64,000 bases of DNA from the NCBI GenBank assembly GCA_037576215.1, contig JBANDB010000008.1:620001-684000 (forward strand), read 5' to 3'. Position numbers and translations under genes: made by a program. Below, in pieces: positions 36,826-48,300 of the stretch (positions are counted from its first letter, which is position 1; every line of letters starts with the position of its first letter). The DNA is from Armillaria gallica. Taxonomy: Eukaryota > Basidiomycota > Agaricomycetes > Agaricales > Physalacriaceae. The notes under the pieces are model-generated. The model had not been told where the DNA came from. It saw only the letters and a list, made by a program, of their open reading frames with translations, and did not search any database.

Positions 36826-37110
36826 CAGAGGGGGGAGAAAACCAATTTACTTTTTAATCTGGTGTTTAGGAAGAGTAACACGACGGTGACTGTTTCCTGC
36901 AGCGCTGTTCTTTCACGTTCATAAAGCCTGATAGAAGGAAGGCTTATGATATTCCCGATCACGATCCACTATTGTGGTGTGTCGTCAGACTGAGTATCTA
37001 GGCATGATGAGAACCTGCAAGAAGTGTGAAATATATTTAAACCCTTTTTGGCGAACGCCATAATTCCTCGATATTTCAGAACTGTTATATAAAGACGGGT
37101 ACATGATGTG

Positions 37111-38602
37111 TTAAATATGCGGAAGGAAATTGGTCCACGCAATGCTCTGAGATATGCCAGCTGGGAGATCTCTTAGGGCAAGAAATGGCTCCATCAGTGA
37201 CACTACCCTCGCCATGTCATATATGGCCCAGAGAAAGATAGAGAGGAATCGATACATGAGACTGAACAGATGGTTATCCTGCCCGGGCTCATCAAAACCA
37301 AGCCGAGCAGCTGTCTTCTCAGTCACAAACATGAGCAATACGACGGAAGGAGGGGCGAGTGCGAAGACGACAGAGCACCATCTCCAGAGAATTCGCTCTA
37401 TTGATGTTATGAACGGGTAGTTCCACGCAGCACAATAAATCGCGCCGAAGAAGACGCCGACGAAATTACCGTATGCGAAGATGAGGAACAACCTTGTGTT
37501 GTTCGGATGTCCTGACCAAAGGCGGGAGACTCCCTTTTCACTGGAAGGACCAGCAACGTCTGGCATTATATCCCCACCAAAGAATATGGATAGAAAGCGA
37601 AAATTCACCCAGTCCTGAAGATGTTCGATATCCTTGCTTCTCGGGAAAAGGCCAGGAGGCCGCGGTGGCGTTTCAGATGTGTATGGAGCCGTCGTATTCG
37701 GCGGTGAAAGTGTCGGGGATATGTAAGAATATGTGATATTCATCGGTGAAGGAATAGGCACTTGAAATGGGACAGAGATTCCAAGAGGTTTGTGCCACCA
37801 AACTGCATAGTTGAGAATGGTGAAAATGGCGTAACCGAAGGCTACTATTTCCAGGATGGTGATAGGGAGATGCTGCGCTACCCTCGCCGCACATTGCAGG
37901 AGGAACCATGTGGCTTGACCCATGGCCACCGCTTTGGAAAGACCATCACCCTTATTTCGGTCATTGATCTCCTTCTTTTTTATCTGACAGAGCAGCACAA
38001 CGAGCCTAGTGTCGTGTTGCAGATTGTCCAAAGTTATTGAACATCCATCGGAGTACACAAACGCACCCATAGAAACGAGGAAACCGTGCGACATACTGAG
38101 CGTCTCCGGACAAACTAGGTCTATAGTCAGTATTCTTCTCTACGGGACTAGGTTGATGACACTGACGCGCACGAATAAGCCTAGCCACAGAATGCTGGCG
38201 TAGTGCCCAGATAGTAATGATCTCCGGGGCGAAAACAGTGAGAACCATCAACTCCGCACGACGAAGAACGTTAAGGTAGAGCCACCCTTTCTTCTCCATC
38301 TTTGGCCCTGGAACATTTGGATGAACGGAGACCCAAATGCAGGCGAAAATGGTGGCCAATGAGCTCCAGAGAATGGACAGTACGGTTCTGCGACCGTCGT
38401 CGTTGAAGACGGGTTTCTCGAGGGGCGGTTCGATTGATTTGGTTCCTTGAGTGTCACGGGGCAAGCGCGAACCAGTGATAGAATATATTAGGAAGGGAAG
38501 GAGCGTTAACCTCAACGCAAATGCAATGCTCTTCTAATGAATAAAATCAGCAGTCATTAAAGGATAATACAAAGAGCTCACCAGAGAGGAGGATCTAGCC
38601 AT
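37111..38602 (-). CDS. Multi-pass membrane protein, paralogue 2
   Basis: Model: complement(join(37111..38120,38167..38533,38582..38602)), 465 aa. It is the same length and has the same exon sizes as the gene at 27314. Helices are conserved (LLQCAARVAQHLPITILEIV, LFLIFAYGNFVGVFFGAIY, WRWCSVVFALAPPSVVLL). Differences cluster in the Pro/Ser/Thr-rich stretch of about residues 230-290 (ISVPFQVPIPSPMN, then APYTSETPPRPPGLF), which probably forms a loop. The first intron uses an ATTAG acceptor and adds one Lys compared with paralogue 1. Function unknown. It sits head-to-head with the intact GMC gene about 2.8 kb away. Confidence 0.88.
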
Positions 38603-41282
38603 CGGCTCAGGTAATAAGTCACGAAGTGATAATGGACCGATGGTAGCCCATTGAAATCCTTTAATAGAGTAACGACCCCGTCCTCGTTCCTGGGAGACTT
38701 CGTGGCTTTGGTGTGGTTGGGTCGATCCATGGTTATGTTATATGTGACTGCGTTATACCGGTGGCCAGGCGGTAATGGGAAAATAACCTCACATCAAAGC
38801 CTCCGCAACCTGTAGGACACTGATCGACCGCGTGGGATTAAAAGGGTGAACAATTTAAGTACTAGAACTTTTTCTGCACGCACCGGGTTTTGTAAAGGAA
38901 AACAAGCTGCACGAGTGGCCCATGCTGCTGCCGCCAAAGTCGTAGGCAGGATACTTGGTTGTATCGTATGTTGGAAGAGGGCGACATCCTCGGTCTAGAG
39001 CGCATGGTAAGCGGTTAGTAGACACGGAAGTTAATACCGTGTGTAAGTGGGGCGATGCTACAAGCAGGTTGGTCAGAATCTGGACGCCGGTTTAGATACC
39101 AAAAATATATGTCGGCGATCCGAAACGGATATTGCAGGCTTCAGTTTAGAAGGTCTGTAACAGTAACTGAATATGACACCGGAAGACGAATTAAACATTG
39201 AAGCTTTACGAGCGGAGTTGGGAAAGAAGGCAGATGATCTGGGACCACGCTGCTGGCATGGTAGAGTCCGTGACCGTCGTAGGGATGCAAGTTGTTTCTT
39301 GCCGCTTCGGAGTAGTGTGAAACTGGAAGAATTTAGGCCGCAGCTTGACACTTGCGGTGAGGGCGGTGAGGGATATTCATTGGTCTGGTATGAAGGGGAT
39401 AATAGCGCCTTGCTGTGCAAACTGCAGTAGGAATATCTTGGACAAATAGGTCGGTAATGAAAATTTGGTCGTCTCTTTAGACACTGAACAGGTAAAAACA
39501 TGTTCCTTGGATCCGAAACAAAGGATATGGTACACTGATACCGTGAAGGGAGGTATAGAAGGCGCTAAAATGTTACAGCGTGAGAAGTGTGCTTGAGTTT
39601 CATCAGCTTCTTTAAGCGTGAAGAACATGAAGACGTACGGAAGGTGTTGCTAGCGTTACGACAGACTTCGTCAGCAAACGCTGACGGCCGGAAGGAGTAT
39701 CTGTGCTGCTGCGATCGTGGAAGATTTCCAAAGCACGGACCTCCCAAAGAAAAGAGTATTTATGTGTTCAGTTGATTGTTCTCGAAAATTGGCCGCGGAA
39801 TGGTATCTGTACTACACAAGACTGCAGTACACAGAAGCAGATTCTTTCGAAATCTCTGATTAACTGGTGTAACGGCATAATGAAGGAATATCTCACGAAG
39901 ATGATATCGCAGATCGCAGTTGCCTGCCATAAAGTATTTTTGCCTCACTCATACCTCAACAGAGCTACGATGACCCCGTCGTTTACTGAGAGGCAACCGC
40001 ATGGATGCCTGTTAAAGAGAGTATTAAGTCGGCGTGAACCTTCACTGGTATAATAAACTGACGCTGCGTAGTTGCTTGTTAAGCACCGTGAAGATGGTCC
40101 GAGAGGGGGTTGGCTATATGCGTGACGTTTGTGAGGCTGCTATGGCCGTTACTGTTGATTGACATTCGTTGCATGTCTGCGTCCTTCATTGATTCGGAAC
40201 GATCCGTCTTCAAGGAGTACGGAGGGAACCCCCTACAATGTACAGCACATTTTTTCCCACGACGATCATCCAAGGCGGAGTAGATCCCAACGCAGATTTT
40301 ATAACATGTTTGTGTCAATGCATGGATTCTGTGGATTTTTCTACGGTCGTCGGTCAGTCCAAATTTACCAAAAATATTCAGCCACACCTTATACCGCACT
40401 CAGGTCGTACCGCATTCGACGAGGTTTAAAAATCGAAAAAAACTGGCAATGCTAAGAGACTGCCTTTGTATCGTTGGATGTTAGTGTGTAAGAAGCGAAA
40501 GTCTTCAGTAGCTGGTATATCAACTCTCCTCCGTAGAAAGATGCATAGTCAGCTTCTAAACACCGCCGTACATAGCTAAGAACATAGCAGAGACAGCTGG
40601 AAAAAATCTCTCCCGGGGAAAACAACATCAGATTGCTGTACTTTTTCGTCCAAGTCGAACGTCACGAGTCGAGGTTGGAAGATTGGAGTCAGTAACCTTG
40701 TAGTCCTGTGGCACAGAATAGTTCAAGAACAGAAGCTCTAACAACCCCAAGCACCGGACCGAGAACAGCAGGAAAGAGATTACTGTAGAATAATTCAAGA
40801 ACAAGTAAATGAGTTCGGTTAAGAGCATCGGAAAGGTCGGGCCGGGACACTGAACAAAGCACAGCAAACAAGACGCGCCCCTCCTTTCTTTCTTACCATC
40901 ATTATCTTCTCCCTCATACTCCGGTGTTGTTTTTCCAGTATCTCCTTTTCTCCTAGACGATATAATGCTGAAGCCTCGCTACGGACGCTCACTCAATTCA
41001 GCTTGGTTGGCCATGACTCCATGGAACTCAACAATTGGATAAGTTAGGTAGTATGTGTGCCTTTCGTAATGGTATCATCTCGGAGCTGTGACGCGTCGTA
41101 ATGTAACTTGGGAGCAAGGGGTATGTCAGGTCCCATCTGGATGCTTGATTACAGTGCTGAGTTTCCTCCATTGTTAGTGTGAATCACCCACCAGACTCCG
41201 CTGAATTGTCGAGGACTAGGCGGAGATCATTACCACGTCAACGGGAGGACTTACATCATACGATCGCCACAGCTCTGACAGG
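38603..41282. other. Shared intergenic region, unit 2
   Basis: Counterpart of 28813-31224 plus the GMC upstream region. The frame at 39173-39430 (86 codons) is longer than in unit 1 because it lacks the extra G (ELGKKADDLGPRCWH, GGEGYSLVWYEGDNSALL). The frame at 39703-40053 shares LSKSLINWCNGIMKEY with unit 1. No full gene can be assembled. The empty LTR insertion site is at 41000-41004. Confidence 0.5.
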
Positions 41283-41290
41283 TATAAAAG
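41283..41290 (+). promoter_or_regulatory. TATA box of GMC copy B
   Basis: TATAAAAG, 84 bases before the ATG at 41367, the same distance as in copy A. Confidence 0.78.
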
Positions 41291-41366
41291 GCTGTGACGA
41301 TTCCCGTATTTGTTCAGACTCCCCACCACTTTTTACACTACTATACCCCCAAGTCCGTCATCTTCT

Positions 41367-43581
41367 ATGCTTCCCTTCGTCCTCGCCTTTCTCGTATTTT
41401 GCCCTATCGCCCTTTGCGCCATATATGAAAGCTACGATAGCCTTCCGAAGAAGGATTTTCATTATATCATCGTCGGAGGTAAGCGATGTGTTGGTACATA
41501 ACTCTTAGCTAATATCATCCTAGGCGGGACCGCAGGGAATGTACTCGCCAATCGTTTAACAGAGGATTTGAATACTTCTGTGCTCGTTCTCGAAGCAGGA
41601 AAATCGTGAGTAAGCCCTCTCCAACTATTCAGCGTCTGATGTTTGAACGATTTCATAGGACAGCGGACGTCCTTCTCTCTCAAGTCCCGTTCTTTTCTTC
41701 TAGCGTACGAGGAACATCACTAGATTGGAACTTTACTACGACGAAGCAACCAGGATTGAACCAACGCTCTATCGCATATCCCCGTGGATTCGGTTTAGGA
41801 GGAAGCAGTGCTATTAGTATGTCGGATTCTTGCCTGTGAATACTTATTGGACCGATACTACGTGTGTCTCAGATTCAATGTTCTATACCCGTGGTTCCTC
41901 ACAAGATTATGACCGTTATGCTCGGATCAGTGGGGACCCTGGATGGGGATGGGACGCTCTGCAACCCTACATTCGGAAGGTAAGCTGTATCTCTCTCGGT
42001 TGAAGCCATAATCAAGCTGACCGTATTCTACCTCAGAATGAGCGTTTTGTAGCTCCTGCTGATCACCATAATACCACCGGCCAGTTCAATCCTGTGGTCC
42101 ACGGCTTGAATGGAGTTAACTCTGTCTCTCTTCCTGGATATCCACGAGCTACAGATGAGCGTGTCATTCAAGCAACGATGGATCTCGCGGTCGAATTCCC
42201 GTTCAACTTGGATTATAATTCGGGACACCAGCTGGGCATTGGTAGTCGTTTGTGGTTGATTGACCGTAAAGTTTTGCTAAAGTGCGACACAGGATGGACA
42301 CCGTTGACGGTCGGAAACGGTACTAGAAGCAGCTCGCAGACGTCGTATCTTGGTCTCAAGTACATTCGCAGACCAAACCTGCACGTCCTGACTGACGCTC
42401 GCGTGACTCGCATTCTCGATACCAAATGCATCAGCCAATCACCATCATATGATGCCGTCGAATTTACTCAGGACGCTGGAGGTACATGATCATTTCTGGT
42501 GTTGTGACGGCTGACTGACGTAAACTTGCCTTCTAGCGACCAAGCACATCTTGAAGCCCTTGAAAGAAATCATCCTCTCCGCCGGATCTATTGGGACGCC
42601 GCATATACTCCTTCACTCTGGTATAGGTGACCGCACAGAACTCGCAGCTGTAGGAATCGAGTCCACTCTCCACCTCCCCGATGTAGGCAAGAACTTGTCG
42701 GATCACGTCCTATGGGACATCCCCTTCAAGGTAAATGATACCAACACCATCGACAACATTTACTACAAAAATACCACTTTCCAAGTCGAGGCCTTGGCCG
42801 AGTGGCAAGCCAATCGAACGGGCTTCTTGACGGCGGGTGCGGCAAATCAGCTAGGATTCCTTCGCATCCCCGGTACGGCCAACGTTCTGAATGGAGAGCC
42901 GTCTGCTGGGAATGAAACTGCGCATTATGAATTAGCCTTTTTGGTGAGTCACCGTTCTATGGGTCTTATTTAAATTGAGCTTGATTTGTAGAATGGTCTT
43001 GCACGGGCTTCTCCGGGGGCTGGGAATTACTTCGACGTTATACCCGTGGTTCTTTGTCCGTTATCGCGTACGTACTTAGTATATGCTCTTACTATTGATA
43101 ACCATGTGAATATAGGCGGAGATGTTACCGTCAACAGTTCGAACCCTTTGGATCCGCCGTTGATCGACCCAAATTATTTCTCGCATCCACAAGACCTCGC
43201 TATCATGAAGTACGCTATCGAGAGCGTGAAGAGGTTTGTCAATGCCACGGTGTGGGATGGATATATTCTTGAGATAGCGACCAATACTACCGATGATGAT
43301 ATCAGGAGCGGGGCATCCAGTGTATATCACCCGGTCGGCACTGCCAGTATGTCCCCGGTCGGTGTAGATTGGGGGGTAGTTGATCCGGATTTGAGGATAA
43401 AGCACGCGACCGGGGTAAGGATTGTAGATGCTTCGGTCTTGGTGGGGTTTATTTTGGGTTGGTATATTTCTGGTAGGCTGACATTGAGTCTTAGCCCTTC
43501 GTGCCTGCAGGACATACTCAGGCGCCGGTGTATGCCTTTGCAGAGAGGGCTGCGGATTTGATCAAAGCTAGTTGGGTGTAA
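41367..43581 (+). CDS. Secreted GMC oxidoreductase, aryl-alcohol-oxidase-like, copy B (intact)
   Basis: Model with ten exons: join(41367..41478,41524..41605,41659..41816,41873..41979,42037..42241,42293..42481,42537..42943,42992..43067,43116..43441,43495..43581), 582 aa. Introns are 45-57 nt GT-AG. A signal peptide (MLPFVLAFLVFCPIALCA) is followed by the FAD-binding GGGTAG at 37-42. The first GMC signature follows (GFGLGGSSAI, then MFYTRGS), then the second (SAGSIGTPHILLHSGIG). The active-site pair is His517 (HPVGTASM) and His561 (PAGHTQAP). Their spacing of 44 equals that of the catalytic histidines in Pleurotus aryl-alcohol oxidase. It should be an extracellular FAD enzyme oxidising alcohols and giving H2O2 or reducing quinones. 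The exact substrate is not readable. It is the only intact copy of three in the window. Confidence 0.93.
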
Positions 43582-44316
43582 GGCAATAAATAGAGATAAT
43601 GATATTTCCTATCATCACGGCTTGCTCGTCGTCGTATACCTTTTCCATTCTCTTGGTTAACTGGCTCACTACCCTTTCCGTCATTGAATATCGCCTTGAC
43701 CTTCACGTCGTTAGTGTTCAATACAGAGGAAGATGACAGATGCTAGCGGATTTTCACGGAGAGCAAAGGACGACCTTAATAGCAGGAGTCTTACTTATCA
43801 GAGAACCGGGATTCTACGAGAGGTAACCGCACTTCCAGCTGCTCTCGCGCATACTCTTCTATTCCGTAATGACAATTTCGATCGAAGCAACCCTGCCATT
43901 GTCTACAGGATAAGAATGAGCAGCTCGAGCTCCATAGTTATGTTTCGAAGTCCCTTTGTGGCGACGGCAGTTTGTGGTAGGGATGAGATCCGAGTTTTTC
44001 CACTGGTACTTATTATTTGACTTAATCGTCAAGCGGCTGTGTGACTTAGTGCCCCTCGGTGGTCGAGTAATCGGATAATACCATGGAAGAGTCCCTGTAA
44101 AGGTCACGAAGCTTCTCGTGTGACAAAAACATTATCGACACGTAGAACGCTACTTATCAGATTCGATATGTACGTGGTTTACATTAAGATACAACTCGAA
44201 GGAGAAGGAAAGTAAAGACATACTTCGATTCTACTGGTATACAGTAACTCGGAAACTCTGTGCACAAAAATTACGATAACTGCAAACACAACAGCAGAAC
44301 GTGAAGCAAGTGCCAA
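43582..44316. other. Intergenic, nothing supported
   Basis: 3' flanks of the GMC gene and of the convergent kinase-like gene. The first 40 bases still resemble the flank of copy A. Confidence 0.45.
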
Positions 44317-45318
44317 TCAGTCCTGAAAATCAATACTCTTGAACACCTCCTGGCACTCCCACTCTTCTTTAGCTCTCGCATTCCCAAAGCTCTTTCTAGT
44401 ATCCCCAGGAGGAACATACTGCGATCGTCCAAAATCTATGAGACGAAAGGGCCGGTCTTCCAGCTTCCGGCAGGTCGGCTAATGACGCATATCGCCATGC
44501 TGCATGAGGATGTTCCTAGGGAAGAACGAGTTGTGCAGCCACCCCTCGCAATGCAGGCGGAGGAGTAAAGAAGCGCATTCATGTCTGAAATGTGCATCGG
44601 TTAACCTGGGTATTCCGGAAGGAAGAAACAGACATACCGGTCATCTAGGTCTAGCTCGTCAACGTTAACAGGCACACCGCAATCTTCCAGGAGTAAAATT
44701 GGACTCAGGTATTCCCCGTCTTTCGCCTCACCCTCCTCGGGAATATAGTAGCCGTAAAACTGGGGAACGACGGCAAGCGCGGGTGTAGGATCATGAAGGG
44801 GCGGAATGACATTATACCCGCTCCAATGCTGGAAGAAATGCTCGGGGAATTGCTGATAGTTCCTCGCCTCGCGCTCGAGATGACCGTCGTCTTTGATAGA
44901 AAGTTTGGCCCCAACGCTGACTTTGAACGTCGTTGGAACTCGGTTATGCATCTCTTCGTGCTCGCAGAAATTTCCGGGAGTCGTCCACTTGACATCGATA
45001 GGAACCCGACGAGTAGTACCCTCATAACACATGCACGCGATCTACAATCTCCAGCTCCTCGCCAGGCCTCGTCCTTTCCTCGATCCACATTTTTCCCTGC
45101 CTCCCATGCTTAGCAGCTATGGCCACCAGCAAGTCCTCAATCTGGTAACCAAGAGGCTGAGTCTCGTCGATCTTCACTTCGGGTTCTTCTTCTCTTAGCT
45201 TTTTGAAGAGCGCCTGCTCAACGCATGCTTGACAGGTGTACGGTTCCATCACCAAGAGCTGTTCACTCCTGACTCCCAACGATTTCGGCCCGAAGGAAAC
45301 TTGACGGAAATTGTTCAA
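44317..45318 (-). pseudogene. Fungal protein-kinase-like gene with an internal stop
   Basis: Three blocks are visible on the minus strand. 45022-45318 encodes an N-terminal part (QIEDLLVAIAAKHGRQGK). 44638-45032 has TFKVSVGAKLSIKDDG, then VPQFYGYYIPEEG, YLSPILLLEDCG and VNVDELDLDDR, like the N-lobe and hinge of the Agaricomycete kinase-like family. After a 32-nt intron (44606-44637), 44317-44605 has RLHCEGWLHNSFFPRNILMQ (catalytic-loop position) and, further on, FRLIDFGRSQYVPPGD (DFG). A TAG at 44479-44481 separates the catalytic loop from DFG. I also find no clean joint between the first two blocks. It is either a pseudogene or a gene with unusual splicing. Frame-shadow antisense ORFs are ignored. 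Confidence 0.6.
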
Positions 45319-48300
45319 GGAGCTGAAAACGTTTCCTTAGACACGTTTCCGTCTGTTGGAAATCTAATTTTGGCAGGGAGAATTCTGTTTTTGGCCAGAC
45401 GGAAACTGTATGAGGAAATTCTTTCAGTGCCACTACACATTTCCTTTGTGCAGAAACTCAGGTATGTCAGCTACTCAGAGTCACAGCTGGCAACCGACCA
45501 ATTCAAAGCTTCGAAACGGGAGCCGTCACAGATCTCGTGCTAATCACGTGTATATCGTCACTTAGCAACTTGTCACTGGCTTTGACAAGCTCTAAGACTG
45601 AAATCAAGTAGGTACTGAATATATAGCACACCACTTCATTGTTTCCAGTGTCGCTTAATTATATTAAGACGACAATATCAAACACGTAACCATTTTCAGA
45701 GGCTCTGAGGCTCGCTGTTGTTCTCAGAAGTATCTTGATTCCTGATTGAATCAAGGCGCAGGACTCTTGATCATCTTGTACACGATCATCATTGTATATC
45801 TATTATCGAAAGACTACATTACTCGATCTTAAGTCTTCAATGTTCCCTCGACGAGTTTTCAGCAAATGCTCTCTGTTTCAAGATGAGAGCTCAAATTTTC
45901 AACTTGCGGCACCATATTTGGCATGGATACGGCGATGATACAGCGACGAGTAACAGTCGTCACAAAACACTAGAAGGCATCGTTACAACAATGACGGAAA
46001 TTAAGAAAGTCGATTTCCGTGTAAAGAGTCTATGAGAAGGCCGCTGCCGCGCAGCAGCACTTCCCGGCTTTGCGATAGCCAACAAAGAAAAAGGAAGACC
46101 AGTAAGGGAAAATAAGGTGCGCCACACTTTCAGATTCGGATCAGGAGGGTCTGAAAAACAGCGAGTGAATTGGTATCTTGCAGAGATTGGCAATAATCAC
46201 ATAACAGATGTCGTGAGCATGCTTCCCCACAACGATCAGTGGGAAGAGAATGATGGAGATGAGCCGGGTCAGAAAGCAGAGCTCGAGACGGACGCGACCA
46301 TATTGGCAACCTGGTGGCACATGGCCTCCACATTGTACATCTGCCAAGGCACCGAATATCGCCAAGAGGGAAGTGAAAGGTCCAAAAAATGTGCTAGATC
46401 GTCCAATAGATCGGTATTAGCAGGATCTCTGAGGAGGCCGTTTATGGTCAGCAAATGATGGGCGTTGGGAGTCAACAAGTTTTGAGCGAGCTCCTGTATT
46501 CCATGACGGTTCGGCGTCGCGGGTTTAGAAGTGCGAGGTCCTCAAATGAACTGGAAAATTTATGGCAGGTTGTGCGATTTAATGACGAAGGCAGCCAATC
46601 GGATGCAATTGGAGTTGAGAAGACGGTTGCGCTAACCGGAATATCGGTAAGCATAGAGCTTCATAGAGCGTGGACCTGCAGGGGCCGAGAATAAGGATCT
46701 CCTGACATTGCATTCAGGTGTACATATAACCTTGACCCTTCCGTCTGGATGAAAACGGTAAGATGTGGCGGGGCTGAGGGACGGAGAGAAGAACCCTAAG
46801 AATGTCAAGGCACTAATGATAGCGTCAACGGGTTTGAGCTTCGAACTGAAGGGTTCAAATCAAACTTAATCGATTGTGAAGGTATATGTTGTATGAATAA
46901 AGCTTGGCACAGCGCGAGTAGCTCAAGACCCACAAGGCTTGCGTTTACGAGTTTGAAATCCAAAGATCCGAACGTCTGAATGCATGTTTAAGCCCGAGTC
47001 CGAGTTGGCTGGTCCAGTAGAACGGCTGCCGTGAGCCGCATCTGTGCTCGCAAGCGCCTCGGTTCGTTCCAGATTCAAGGGCAAGAACTCTAAGATGTTG
47101 TGTCTGCGTGCAAACCGGAAGATCTGGTCACTGAGATTCGATGTTAAAAAGCCGTAACAGTCGCGTAAGGTGTCAGGCGACATACAAGACTTCTTTGCAG
47201 AAATTTTTGAACCATGAGAAGTTCTTAATCGAAGAATGTTCGTCGACGAGACTAAATCGAGACCCGCGAAGGCTAGCAACGCGAGGCACCATGGCGTCTA
47301 TATGATACGAATTGTATGGATTTAAATGAGACGCCGCGCCGATGAGCGGCGTTGAAAGCTATACTGAGTCCGATAATATCAGTACTCACTGTAACCAGTG
47401 GAAAGAACATACCTAGTGTTCTGCAGTAGGTCAAATCCCAACGCCGACATCGTAGGCCCGTCTCACGTATTGAAGACCTGTGGCAGGTTGACTAATTCGC
47501 ATCGGTCACAATGAAGGAGAACGAGTGAAGTAGAGATCTCTGTATTCTAAGATGTCCAAACAGAAGCTTGTTTGTTATCCGCGCATTTTTGCTAGTTGTC
47601 GCCCCAAAATAGTTGTTTACTGGGAGTGAGTTAGTCATGGGTGACAAGTGCCTTCAGATAAGCGTGCCGCATGAAATTAATTCTTTCATCGCTGAGCCAT
47701 GATAATGTTTCGTGTCAAAGTCATGAGAGTACTCTAGGCTCAGAGGAAATGGCTGGCGCGAGAAGGAATTCAGAGACAAGGGCATCCGGGAAAGAACCCT
47801 GTAATAATTATGACAATGGAAATCGCATTTTGACTAAGTAGATATCAGATTATTACCTTACGCTTAGTCGACAATGACGACGTTTGTTTCGGTGGATCAG
47901 AATCAGGGCATGAAGAGACCATGTGGCACACGTGTGGGGATACGGAGGAAGATCTTCAGAGTTCGGCTAGCTTGAATATCGTCATTGCGACGGTAAGGCT
48001 TCCAGAGTCATGACATAAGGGACGAATACAGCAAATCATATGCGAAAGGAAAGGCTGGTCCCATGGATATTCAGTGTGAATCCGCGGGAGATCCGTCTGG
48101 ACGACAAGAAGCAAAGAAAGAAAGAAAGAAAATCAGTCATTTTCGATTGTCGTGCATAGCAAGGAGTGCCATGAGTTTCAGGATCGGGAAGCATCCCTAG
48201 CGCAGCGCCACCAGTGGCGACATGAAAAAAATTCACCCTGCTCCACCTTCCACCTTGAAGAGGTCACAGCGCCCACGGTAGTTAACGCTTTACCCGCCAA

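Larger units (their letters stand above)
36826..43620. repeat. Tandem duplication unit 2
   Basis: Same order and orientation as 26988-35550, about 6.8 kb, without the LTR element. Both of its genes are intact. Confidence 0.92.
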
